Shown: in pieces, positions 1 through 7,492 of the stretch
Numbering within the stretch: the first letter of the stretch is position 1
Layout: the number at the start of each line of letters is the position of its first letter
Source: a virus
Virus record (IMG/VR): IMGVR_UViG_3300046453_000090
Span: 1-21,498 of that record
Reading direction: 5' to 3' (one strand)
DNA length: 21,498 nt
Notes under the pieces: generated by a model
Database searches by the model: none
Told to the model about the DNA's origin: nothing
The model's input: only the letters and a program-made list of their open reading frames with translations
Program-made: the position numbers and the translations under genes

Positions 1-3000
1 GAACAGGTTGATTAAAAATATTCGAGATCGTTTGATTATCATTAAAAGCTTTTGAACTTAGGAAAGAACGATTAAAGACACTCTCTGCTGAAGTGTTATT
101 TTGTGCATGGTTATTGATAAACGCTTCAGGGCCTGAGCTCTTACGCATAGTCTCGACTAAACCAACACCACCCCAACGGCGGATGTCGTCCTGTGACCAA
201 ACCACCTCTCCTTTATGCACAGCACCGGCAATTTGGTATTTTCCACCTGCTCCAGTGTAACCACCGTCCGCAAAGCCTTGATCTTTAATTGCACGGATAT
301 TCGCAATAATGCTAGCACCTTGTGCAACCGCCCCAGCAATTAAAGGTAAGTTGTAAGGGAAACCAACTTTTGAAGCTGCTGCGATATTTTGCTGAATAGC
401 AATACCTGCGGCTGCAATTGCATAAGCCTTATCCGCAGCAAACATAAGCTTGTACGCTTTGGATTGCTCACCAAACATAGAACCGAACATAGATGTGACT
501 GAACCCATCATTTGCCCACCAAGCGCAATCTGAGCGTTTAATCTATCTTGTTGATACTTGTCTTCAACATCCTTAGTGTTCTGGGCAAATTCGTTGTAAA
601 TTTGACTTCTTTGCTCTTGAGCAGCTTGAATAATGGCAGTCTTCTGATTTTCAAAGTCCTGTTGCTGAATTAATCCAGCTTCCATTTGTGCATTCAAGCC
701 ATCCAGACCGTTTTGTTCATCTAAATCTGCTGCTGCATATTGGCTATCAGCCAAATCATTTGCAGCACCCAAGCGGCTAAACCGTTCTTGATCCTGTCTA
801 TAGAACTCACTAGTACCATTCATATCTGCCTGGATACCGCCCCAGTTTTGAACAGCGCTATTAACTTTGTCGCGTGTCTCTTTGTCCTGCGTGGCTTTAG
901 ACAACGCGATTAGTTTTTGGCGTTCTTCAATTGAAAGCTTTGTATTCTTAAGAATTTCCTCCCGTTCGAGTCTGTAGCGTTCCTGCATTGCTTGAGTTTC
1001 GGAAAGCAGAGATAACCGAGCTTGAAATGCGCGTTGTTCTTGGGCCAACTGCATAAGTCCAATTTCTTGCTGCAATTGTTGAGCTAATAGATCAACAGTC
1101 TCTTTTCGCTGATCTTTCGTTAACTCTAGGTCATGCTCGGCCTCAAACTGACGCTTGGCATAGCTATCTTTTAAGATTTGTTCTTCCGACTTTGTGTAGT
1201 CTCGGAAAGAAGCAAGCTTAATCTTCGTTGCTTGTTCAGCAATAGCAATATCATTTTCTGCACGTGCTTGAAGTTCTGCTTTAATTTCAGCTTTGCGTTC
1301 TGGGCTAAAATTAGCTTTATCAACTTCTTCCAATTTTTTAGAAAGATCAAATCTAATCTGGGTAACTTGATTTGCAACATCATTTTCCAATTTAAGCCGA
1401 AGATTAGCTTGTTCTTCTGCCATTTTAGTGGTGTCTTGAATAATCTTATCGAAGTCTTTTGATGAGATATCACCAGTTGTATAACCATTAATACCCGCCA
1501 TATAGCCCTGATAGTCCTTCCAGTATTGATTATTATATTTACCAATACCTTTACCCTTCTGCACATTTCCTTCCCCTGCGTGATAGGCGCGTACAGCCTT
1601 CTCTAAATCCCCCTTAAAGAGTTTTAAAAGATAAGACATGTACTTTGCAGCGCCCTCAGCAGACTGTGCTAAATCAGTACGGTCCTTCACACCATATTGC
1701 TTAGCAGTACCTTCGAGAAATTGGAAGCCACCTGTGGCTCCAGTTTTTTTGTTGTAAGCTTTTGCATTACCTTGAGATTCGATCATATGAATCGCGGATA
1801 ATGTTCCAGATGGAAGTTGGTATTTAGACTCCAAATCTGAAAATCCAAACTTTGAAGCATTGGCTTGAACTTTGGCATTTACGGAGAGAACTTTTTGTTG
1901 ATTCTTAAGTTCCTTGTTCTGTGCACGTATTGAATCGGTTCTGGCATCAGTAATTGTCTTAATGGTCTCTTCTGACTTCCAAATTTCTTTTTGAGTCTTA
2001 ATAACCTCTTTATCTGCTGCTTTTAAGCCTTTAGAAATTGAATCTTTATAAACCTTCAATAAGTCATTGGCTTGAGATTCTGAGAAACCTTTCTTTAATA
2101 GAATTTCAACAAATTGGGTATCCCACAGTTTGTCTTGATACATTTTTTGTAAGGACTTCTGAGCGTCATCAGCAGCCTTTTTGGTGTTACCAATGGCATC
2201 TGCATGTTTCTGCTGCTCAATGGCTGCATTTTGAGCTTTATTGCCAGACAAGCTTACTTCTACACCAAACAATTTTACGGCAGTTTTAGTCTTATCGGCC
2301 TTATCATAAGCTTCATTATATTTTTCGATTTGCTCCTTCAAGGCATCTCTTAAACTCGGGGGTAATTTCTCTTTACCTAATAATTGCAATGCCTCTTTGT
2401 AACTAATAGTACCCATGCGAGCTTCATTAGAAATACGTGTAAGTTCAACATTCCCTTTACCGTAGTTCTGGATATCAATTAAAGCAGCCCCTACTGCCAA
2501 TTGGGTATTATGTATTTCCTCATTTTGAGCTTTAAAAGCTGTAGCTAAATCGCTTATTGCTTTGGTTTTAGCTTCACCTTTTAAACTTTTTAGCTCTTCT
2601 GTTGTACGGTTTGCAACCTCAGCTTGTTCAGCAAGGGTTCTGTTCGCTTCCTCAGCTTTACCTTTAAAATACGTATATGTTGCAGCTAGGGCAGATACAC
2701 CTAATGTGATTGCTCCAATTGGACCACCAATAAGCCCTAATGCTCGACTTCCAATGGCACCAGCCATAGAGGTTGTAGCAGAAAGCTTAGTTTGTGCAGC
2801 AGTTTGTGCATTAGTTGCTGCTGTCACAGCCGCCTGGGCTTGTGTATATCTTAGAGCAGCGGCTGTAGCTCCATATTTGGCTTGAGCCTCTGCATTTGTT
2901 GCCCGAACATTAGCAAGATGTGCTTTAGCAGAGTTTAATGTTGCTGAAGCTTCTACTACTTCTGCCTGGGCTTTAGTGATACTAGCTTGCCTGCTTATAA

Positions 3001-4105
3001 GAGTTGCAGCAGTTACTTGTTTAACGGCTGCACCCTTCATTAAAATTGCATGTGTAACAAAGCCAATTCCTACAACTAAAGCGCCATCAGCAATTAAATC
3101 AAGATTGCTAGCTAAGACCTGAACGGATCCAGCTAAAGCCTGAGCAGCCCCACTTCCTTTCCCAGCCTCGCCTATAAACTTTGTAACTTCATTACTCAGA
3201 AGAGTTAAAGACTGCCCAATAGTAATATCGGTTTTTGAGAATAATTCATCTACTGAAGCTTTTGCGTTTGTTAGTGCTTTTACCAACACATCGCTGGTAA
3301 TTTTACCCTCTTGGGCCATTGATCTAAGTTCACCAATATTCACTCCAAGACCACTAGCTATAGCCTTTAAAAGCCCTGGTGCTTGTTCAGCAACAGAGTT
3401 AAATTCCTCTCCTCTAAATACACCAGAAGCCAAGGCTTGCCCAAACTGAACAAGAGCAGCATCTGCTGAAGCGGCACTGGCTCCACTAATGGCAACTGCT
3501 TTGGATACAGTGTCTGTAAGTTCGGCTGTTTTGGCCATGTTGATGTTAAGTGTTTTAGAGTTATCCTGAAATCTTTGGTAGACCTGAATAACACTGTCCC
3601 AAGCTGAGCGAGTATTTTGAGCAATCCTGAAAGTAGCTTCAGTAGCATTATTTAGTTCTTCTTGGTTATTGGTTACTAATTTGAGTCGGTTTTGAAGGCT
3701 TGTATAGGCATCCATTTTTGATATGGCTGAATTTACAGTTGCTAGCCCAGCCATGTAGCCAGCCAAGGACTTAATTGCTACCCCATATGAATTTGCATTT
3801 CTTTCTTGTTTTTCTAATCCTTGAGATGTCGTTTTTAATTCTTGTCCAAACTTTTGAGTTTGCTGCGTTGCTTGCTTTGTTATTTCAACGTTTTTATTTA
3901 TTACAGAATTAGAATTATTTACGGTGGTATTAAAATTCTGAACAATATTATTTGTTATTGTTATCTGTTTAGACATTTCTTTTGAGGTGCGTGTTGCAGA
4001 ATCGCCCGTATCTGTAATTTTAGACATTTCCTCAGCCAATGCTTTTGCATTTCTCTCTGCATTTTTTGAATCAATAACAATGACCAACCGTGATTCTTGA
4101 GTCAT
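1..4105 (-). CDS. Tail tape measure protein with internal lytic transglycosylase domain (3' end beyond window)
   Basis: The protein sets tail length and is ejected ahead of the DNA. The frame is open from the ATG at 4105 to the left edge, 1368 codons without a stop, so the C-terminus is missing. A GAGGA ribosome site lies 8 nt upstream. The N-terminus (MTQESRLVIVID) and a following region resembling the phage tape-measure domain (TIGR02675-like, about residues 80-280, with EFNSVAEQAPGLLKAI) support the call. Hydrophobic stretches lie near 337-355 and 448-478. Residues about 755-860 are an SLT/lysozyme-like domain: HMIESQGNAKAY with E776 as likely catalytic acid, then GATGGFQFLEGTAKQYG and AYHAGEGNV. 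Long Gln/Glu/Lys-rich coiled coil follows to about 1250. Known in the family: such domains help cross the peptidoglycan on injection. The gene follows two exported-protein genes and a terminator hairpin. Confidence 0.93.
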   Translation of the reverse strand, partial: MTQESRLVIVIDSKNAERNAKALAEEMSKITDTGDSATRTSKEMSKQITITNNIVQNFNTTVNNSNSVINKNVEITKQATQQTQKFGQELKTTSQGLEKQERNANSYGVAIKSLAGYMAGLATVNSAISKMDAYTSLQNRLKLVTNNQEELNNATEATFRIAQNTRSAWDSVIQVYQRFQDNSKTLNINMAKTAELTDTVSKAVAISGASAASADAALVQFGQALASGVFRGEEFNSVAEQAPGLLKAIASGLGVNIGELRSMAQEGKITSDVLVKALTNAKASVDELFSKTDITIGQSLTLLSNEVTKFIGEAGKGSGAAQALAGSVQVLASNLDLIADGALVVGIGFVTHAILMKGAAVKQVTAATLISRQASITKAQAEVVEASATLNSAKAHLANVRATNAEAQAKYGATAAALRYTQAQAAVTAATNAQTAAQTKLSATTSMAGAIGSRALGLIGGPIGAITLGVSALAATYTYFKGKAEEANRTLAEQAEVANRTTEELKSLKGEAKTKAISDLATAFKAQNEEIHNTQLAVGAALIDIQNYGKGNVELTRISNEARMGTISYKEALQLLGKEKLPPSLRDALKEQIEKYNEAYDKADKTKTAVKLFGVEVSLSGNKAQNAAIEQQKHADAIGNTKKAADDAQKSLQKMYQDKLWDTQFVEILLKKGFSESQANDLLKVYKDSISKGLKAADKEVIKTQKEIWKSEETIKTITDARTDSIRAQNKELKNQQKVLSVNAKVQANASKFGFSDLESKYQLPSGTLSAIHMIESQGNAKAYNKKTGATGGFQFLEGTAKQYGVKDRTDLAQSAEGAAKYMSYLLKLFKGDLEKAVRAYHAGEGNVQKGKGIGKYNNQYWKDYQGYMAGINGYTTGDISSKDFDKIIQDTTKMAEEQANLRLKLENDVANQVTQIRFDLSKKLEEVDKANFSPERKAEIKAELQARAENDIAIAEQATKIKLASFRDYTKSEEQILKDSYAKRQFEAEHDLELTKDQRKETVDLLAQQLQQEIGLMQLAQEQRAFQARLSLLSETQAMQERYRLEREEILKNTKLSIEERQKLIALSKATQDKETRDKVNSAVQNWGGIQADMNGTSEFYRQDQERFSRLGAANDLADSQYAAADLDEQNGLDGLNAQMEAGLIQQQDFENQKTAIIQAAQEQRSQIYNEFAQNTKDVEDKYQQDRLNAQIALGGQMMGSVTSMFGSMFGEQSKAYKLMFAADKAYAIAAAGIAIQQNIAAASKVGFPYNLPLIAGAVAQGASIIANIRAIKDQGFADGGYTGAGGKYQIAGAVHKGEVVWSQDDIRRWGGVGLVETMRKSSGPEAFINNHAQNNTSAESVFNRSFLSSKAFNDNQTISNIFNQPV

Positions 4106-4123
4106 CTCTACTTTCCTCTAGGC

Positions 4124-4148
4124 AATAAAAAACCCGCTTTCGCGGGTT
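4124..4148 (-). terminator. Hairpin terminator before the tape measure gene
   Basis: AACCCGC at 4131-4137 pairs with GCGGGTT at 4142-4148 around a four-base loop (GAAA on the minus strand). A U-tract (TTTTATT) follows on the minus strand. It lies between the stop of the secreted-protein gene and the tape measure ribosome site, so it would attenuate read-through into the tape measure gene. Confidence 0.75.
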
Positions 4149-4163
4149 CTTTTACATGAAAAA

Positions 4164-5105
4164 TTACTTTTCTGGATCAGGATGATATTGACCATCACTT
4201 CCCAAAAATAAGACTTTATTTGCAAATCCAACAACATCAGCCCCATAAGAGTTTTGAGCTGTATATTCAATACCAATTTTAAGCAGTGCCCCTTCTTGCT
4301 TTACAATTGCGCTTCTTGGTTTAAATGAATAGGGGTTTTTTAAACCAATCTTTTCTAAAACTGACACAAAATATAAGTTCTGAGAAATACCCTTTTTTGA
4401 AAGGGGTAAATTAATATTTGGATCTAATACTGTTATTACACTAATGTTAGTTTGTTTCCCTTCTCCATCCTTAAGTTGAGCAATGTACTTTGTATCTTTA
4501 TGAATCAAATCCTTTAAATTCTTTTTTTTAAGGTTTTCATTTGCCAACTTATAAAGTTTTTTGTTTTCTTCAATTCTTTTTTCAATAATTTCAGAAAACT
4601 TTTTTTCAACTTGTTTTGTCTGATAATTCTCATTGAAGCTTGTGAACGTTAAAGATGATGAAAGATCTATTTTTTTAAAATACTCATTGGAACCAAATGA
4701 TGATTTTAAAGCGGAGATTAAGCTAGACGTCTTATTACCAATTATGTAGCTCTTTGATTCTTCATCTATTAAAACCACAAGTAGCTCTTTATTTTTTGAA
4801 TCAAATGCAACGAAACTTTTTAAATGCTGCCCAACAAATTTATTTTTATTTTGACGAAATTCGGCTGTTAATACTCCATTTATAAGATTATTTTCACCAA
4901 TACAGCCATCTTCATCAAAATCTGTAGATCTCATTGCTCCAAACTTCATTAATTTTGAATCAAATGCTTCTTTGAAATTCGCATCATAGGCTAGTAAATT
5001 AAAACCTCTTAATTTGCAATTCTCATTATAGTTAAGAGGTTGTGGAGTGTTCGCAATAGCAAGAACTGGAAAACAAATTAAACTTAAAAAAATAAACTTT
5101 TTCAT
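4164..5105 (-). CDS. Secreted protein of unknown function (313 aa)
   Basis: I do not recognise this family. The N-terminus is a clear Sec signal peptide: MKK, a hydrophobic core, then AIA with probable cleavage after residue 18. The mature part is Lys/Asn/Ser-rich, with cysteines C30 and C68 that could form a disulfide. A helical, charged stretch near residues 165-205 (EKKFSEIIEKRIEENKKLYK) looks like coiled coil. The start ATG has an AAGGG ribosome site 8 nt upstream. The gene is visibly more AT-rich than its neighbours and has its own hairpins on both sides, which suggests a separately acquired cassette. It sits between the tail chaperone and the tape measure, where no structural gene is required. 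An exported product of a late gene could act at the cell envelope (lysogenic conversion or superinfection exclusion); that role is inference. Confidence 0.85.
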   Translation of the reverse strand: MKKFIFLSLICFPVLAIANTPQPLNYNENCKLRGFNLLAYDANFKEAFDSKLMKFGAMRSTDFDEDGCIGENNLINGVLTAEFRQNKNKFVGQHLKSFVAFDSKNKELLVVLIDEESKSYIIGNKTSSLISALKSSFGSNEYFKKIDLSSSLTFTSFNENYQTKQVEKKFSEIIEKRIEENKKLYKLANENLKKKNLKDLIHKDTKYIAQLKDGEGKQTNISVITVLDPNINLPLSKKGISQNLYFVSVLEKIGLKNPYSFKPRSAIVKQEGALLKIGIEYTAQNSYGADVVGFANKVLFLGSDGQYHPDPEK

Positions 5106-5163
5106 AAAAATACCCTTTGTTTAGGGGTAATTTAGCAAATTGAGCAATATATGTCACATAAAG

Positions 5164-5189
5164 AAAAACCGCTATCTCTAGCGGTTTTT
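5164..5189 (-). terminator. Strong bidirectional-looking hairpin terminator
   Basis: An 11-bp perfect stem (5164-5174 with 5179-5189, AAAAACCGCTA arm) encloses a four-base loop. It has A-rich and U-rich flanks, so it could terminate on either strand. It separates the lipoprotein gene (stop at 5205) from the secreted-protein gene (start at 5105). Confidence 0.8.
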
Positions 5190-5204
5190 CTCAATCAATC
5201 AATT

Positions 5205-5552
5205 TCACTCACACTTAACTGCAAGGGCCTTTTTGTAAAAGTTGGACACACTCTCATAATCTGTTAATAGGGTTTCTTTTCTGTATATATATGGTGAGAG
5301 CTTGAGTAGAGCTGGCATATACTGTTTTTTGTAGACTTCAGGGTATGTCTTGCACAATATTTCCCGCTTCCGTTGAAGTGGCACATCTCGATTATTTAAA
5401 TCGTCCAGCATCTTTCCTATTTGTTGATCCGCGCTCATGAATTGCGCCTCAGCAGAAGGAAGTAGTTCCTTATTTTCCACTTGTTTAGTGCAGCTAACTA
5501 AAACCACCAAAGAAATAGATAACCCCAATGTATATAAAAGTTTTACTAACAT
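5205..5552 (-). CDS. Small phage-encoded lipoprotein (115 aa)
   Basis: The function is unknown. From the ATG at 5552 the protein starts MLVKLLYTLG, has a hydrophobic core, and reaches a lipobox LVSC at residues 18-21, so C21 should be lipidated. The +2 residue is Thr rather than Asp, which predicts outer-membrane sorting. The mature part is helical and charged, with cysteines in ILCKTY and at the end (VKCE). An in-frame TTG at 5564 would add four residues. I prefer the ATG, but neither start has a good ribosome site. Known precedent: phage lipoproteins (for example T5 Llp) block receptors against superinfection. Here it is encoded inside the tail operon between chaperone and tape measure, next to another exported protein. 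A regulator of lysis (Rz1-like) is less likely: there is no spanin partner and it lacks the proline-rich composition. Confidence 0.8.
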   Translation of the reverse strand: MLVKLLYTLGLSISLVVLVSCTKQVENKELLPSAEAQFMSADQQIGKMLDDLNNRDVPLQRKREILCKTYPEVYKKQYMPALLKLSPYIYRKETLLTDYESVSNFYKKALAVKCE

Positions 5553-5611
5553 ATTAATTTTCAATATAAATTATTGTTAATATTATATATTTCTACAAAT
5601 CAAAATACATT

Positions 5612-5643
5612 ATCTAAAATAGCCATCACGAGGATAGCTATTT
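5612..5643 (-). terminator. Imperfect hairpin after the tail chaperone
   Basis: AAATAGC (5617-5623) pairs with GCTATTT (5637-5643), and ATC (5625-5627) with GAT (5633-5635), with one mismatch. A short TTTT run follows on the minus strand. It lies directly after the GT stop codon. The U-tract is weak, so termination strength is uncertain. Confidence 0.5.
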
Positions 5644-5644
5644 A

Positions 5645-6408
5645 TTATTTTTTGGACTTGGCTGCCATCTTCTTATGAGCTTCCTCAAGAAGCAAATTAT
5701 CTAAAGCAAAAATACAGTCATTGAAGATATGAACATCAACAGGCAAATCATTATGCTCAGCATATACGTTGATAGCCTGCTGATCTAAAGATAGCGGAAT
5801 GCCCTGCTCATAACGCCTGGACCTAATAATCATGTAAAAGGCTGCAAGGATTGAGTCAGCTGCATAAGAATATTCTGGAGGTTCAGGAATATGTCCTTCT
5901 AAGAATTTGATTTGTTCGATTTCGTGCGGCGTTTTTGACGCATAGGTCTTTTTGTACTTGTAGAGTTCAATGACTTTCCCAAAATCGTCGCCTTATCTTT
6001 ATCTGCTTCTTCTTGGATCTTCTGCGCTTGCTCTTTGATAAATGACCAGATTAATAGGCCAATATCACCAAGGTTAAGCAACTTAGATGCATTTTCAGGC
6101 GTGTAAGGTTGATCAATTTCGAGTGTTTCACCATCTACCACTTCTGCAAAGACAACGCCCTTCCAGTCTTCAATTAAATGAGCACCTGCAGCATCTAATA
6201 AAAGCTCATGATAAAGCTTTCCGTTTTCGTCTTTTACCATTACATCATAGCCTTTAGATGAAATCTGATTCCCAGCTTTTTCTAACGCAACTTGAAAGGG
6301 TTTATAACCAATACCACGGATTTTAAATTCTGCCTGCCCAGCTGCGGTTTCAAACGTACACCACTTCGATACTTCCGAGCTTCGAACAATTCCAACTTTT
6401 AAAGACAT
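5645..6408 (-). CDS. Tail assembly chaperone, frameshifted long form (GT-like, 254 aa)
   Basis: This is the fusion made by -1 frameshifting at GGGAAAG (5980-5974). Residues 1-145 are shared with the short form. Decoding then resumes at 5974 in the -1 frame, giving KVIELYKYKKTYAS and 109 more residues to the stop at 5645-5647. There is no start codon or ribosome site for the downstream frame near the junction: the ATG at 5833 lies inside continuous coding sequence. Known in the family: lambda gpG/gpGT use the same heptamer, and the T segment recruits tail tube while G coats the tape measure. Position fits, just after the tail tube and before the tape measure. The T-like segment ends in a Lys/Ala-rich tail (AHKKMAAKSKK). 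Confidence 0.88.
5899..6408 (-). CDS. Tail assembly chaperone, short form (G-like, 169 aa)
   Basis: This is the zero-frame product. It begins MSLKVGIVRSSEVSKWC with an AGAGG ribosome site 5 nt upstream. It follows the tail tube gene across a hairpin. The body is a mixed alpha/beta domain ending in a charged helix (IKEQAQKIQEEADKDKAT). After residue 145 the zero frame runs on for 24 Ser/Lys/Arg-rich residues and stops, with composition unlike the rest, as expected for sequence whose main selection is in the overlapping -1 frame. By analogy with lambda gpG this form should be the abundant one and coat the tape measure during tail assembly. Confidence 0.88.
   Translation of the reverse strand: MSLKVGIVRSSEVSKWCTFETAAGQAEFKIRGIGYKPFQVALEKAGNQISSKGYDVMVKDENGKLYHELLLDAAGAHLIEDWKGVVFAEVVDGETLEIDQPYTPENASKLLNLGDIGLLIWSFIKEQAQKIQEEADKDKATILGKSLNSTSTKRPMRQKRRTKSNKSNS
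5974..5980 (-). promoter_or_regulatory. Programmed -1 ribosomal frameshift site, GGGAAAG
   Basis: On the minus strand the heptamer is read G GGA AAG in frame 0 (codons 144 and 145 of the chaperone gene) and can re-pair as GGG AAA. It is identical to the lambda G-T slippery sequence. The two overlapping frames together give one continuous chaperone-like protein. Confidence 0.88.
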
Positions 6409-6430
6409 ACCAACCTCTGAAATTTAGGAA

Positions 6431-6461
6431 ATAAAAAGGCCCATGGCACTCCATGAGCCTT
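6431..6461 (-). terminator. Hairpin terminator between tail tube and chaperone
   Basis: AAGGC-C-CATGG (6436-6446) pairs with CCATG-A-GCCTT (6451-6461) with one mismatch and a four-base loop. TTTTTAT follows on the minus strand. Placed here it could reduce chaperone expression relative to the tail tube. Confidence 0.7.
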
Positions 6462-6479
6462 GATGTTATTTAAGTTGAA

Positions 6480-7397
6480 TTACACAAGTGCTCGAACAAT
6501 CGTTGGGGTTGTACGAACTTGAGCAAAGTTAATGTCTAAAGTGATGATGTCATCACCTCCTCCATCCGGGTGATTGGCTTCCATAACTTCCAACTGCGGG
6601 AAGTTGAACGAGTATTTGCTTCCTTTACTGTCTTTAATGTCGAAAGTAAGAGTAAATACATCACGTGTTTTGATTGCATCAATCCAACCTGCGGCTGTTG
6701 CCGAGAACATGAATGATGCATTCGCTTCGATATCCATCATTTTTTCAAGATAAAACTCTGGAGTGTATTTACCATTTCCAATACAACGAATTGCTTCCAA
6801 ATTATTATTGATCGAAATAGTTAGCGATTGCATGCAGGCTTTACCCTGAATTGATTGACCATTCACCAATAGGTTCTCAACGTTTGGCATGCTGACCAAT
6901 GGACGGCTAGACGCAGCGACTGGATTAACAACTGGGTTTACTTGCTGACGAGTAAAAGAGCTACCAACCAAGCCAAAGTTACCAGTTATCTTCCCTGTGG
7001 CCTGAATGGTGATTTCACCCGTATTTACCTGAACACCACGGTAAATAAAGACCTGCCCCACATCTTCAAAGACTTTGACTAAAGTTAGTGATTTACGTAC
7101 GGCACCACCAAAGCTTAAAGAATTTCCCGCCCAGTTATTGAATGCCAGCGCACTCAAGAATAAATCGAATGTCCCTACCGATAATTCAAACTCTAACTGG
7201 CCTGCGACTTCTGCTTCAGTAACAACTCCACCTTGCCGAAAGCGTGAATCCACAACCTCACTACTCTCCTCAGTAGAAACGTTTTCTGATAAACCATCTG
7301 ATACACGGCGAACCGTTTGCCAGATCGGATTCGCCGGAGTGACTCCTAGCACTGCTTCTTCACAAGCATATAATCGAATTTTTGCGCCTGAACTCAT
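6480..7397 (-). CDS. Major tail tube protein (305 aa)
   Basis: The protein should polymerise into the non-contractile tail tube. Length (305 aa), beta-rich composition and position directly upstream of the frameshifted chaperone are the main evidence. The N-terminal region (residues 1-60, with IWQTVRRVSDGLSENVSTEES and SRFRQGGVVTEAEVAGQLEFEL) resembles tube proteins of Acinetobacter and Pseudomonas siphophages. The longer-than-lambda size suggests an extra surface domain, perhaps the segment after residue 160. A GGAG ribosome site lies 8 nt before the ATG. Tandem hairpins lie upstream and one lies downstream, so the gene is bracketed by terminator-like structures. Confidence 0.85.
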   Translation of the reverse strand: MSSGAKIRLYACEEAVLGVTPANPIWQTVRRVSDGLSENVSTEESSEVVDSRFRQGGVVTEAEVAGQLEFELSVGTFDLFLSALAFNNWAGNSLSFGGAVRKSLTLVKVFEDVGQVFIYRGVQVNTGEITIQATGKITGNFGLVGSSFTRQQVNPVVNPVAASSRPLVSMPNVENLLVNGQSIQGKACMQSLTISINNNLEAIRCIGNGKYTPEFYLEKMMDIEANASFMFSATAAGWIDAIKTRDVFTLTFDIKDSKGSKYSFNFPQLEVMEANHPDGGGDDIITLDINFAQVRTTPTIVRALV

Positions 7398-7421
7398 TTA
7401 TAGTTCTCCAAAATTTAGGCA

Positions 7422-7447
7422 TAAAAAAACCCGCTTTATCTGCGGGT
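7422..7447 (-). terminator. Second of two tandem hairpins upstream of the tail tube gene
   Basis: ACCCGC (7429-7434) pairs with GCGGGT (7442-7447) around a 7-nt loop, followed on the minus strand by seven U. It shares its arm sequence with the hairpins at 7466-7490 and 4124-4148. Confidence 0.7.
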
Positions 7448-7465
7448 CGTTTTAAAAATGGGTGT

Positions 7466-7490
7466 AAAAAAACCCGCTAAATTAGCGGGT
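7466..7490 (-). terminator. First of two tandem hairpins after the fibre-like gene
   Basis: ACCCGCT (7472-7478) pairs with AGCGGGT (7484-7490), followed on the minus strand by a run of U. It starts within 3 nt of the fibre-like gene's stop codon, so it is placed as a normal 3'-end terminator. Confidence 0.75.
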
Positions 7491-7492
7491 CC

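Noticed and set aside
1178-1462. Plus-strand ORF of 94 residues, with similar ones at 2038-2289 and 2562-2885
   Set aside because: They lie opposite the long tape measure frame, have shadow-like composition (Phe/Cys-rich or Ala/Val-rich) and no ribosome site.
1171-1566. Minus-strand ORF of 131 residues in an alternative frame, and another at 3367-3648
   Set aside because: Both overlap the tape measure in another frame and read as Leu/Lys- or Leu/Gln-rich noise; the tape measure frame is continuous through them.
5645-5833. Independent 62-residue gene after the chaperone
   Set aside because: Its frame is open well upstream of the ATG back to the GGGAAAG site, and no ribosome site precedes the ATG, so it is the end of the frameshifted GT product.
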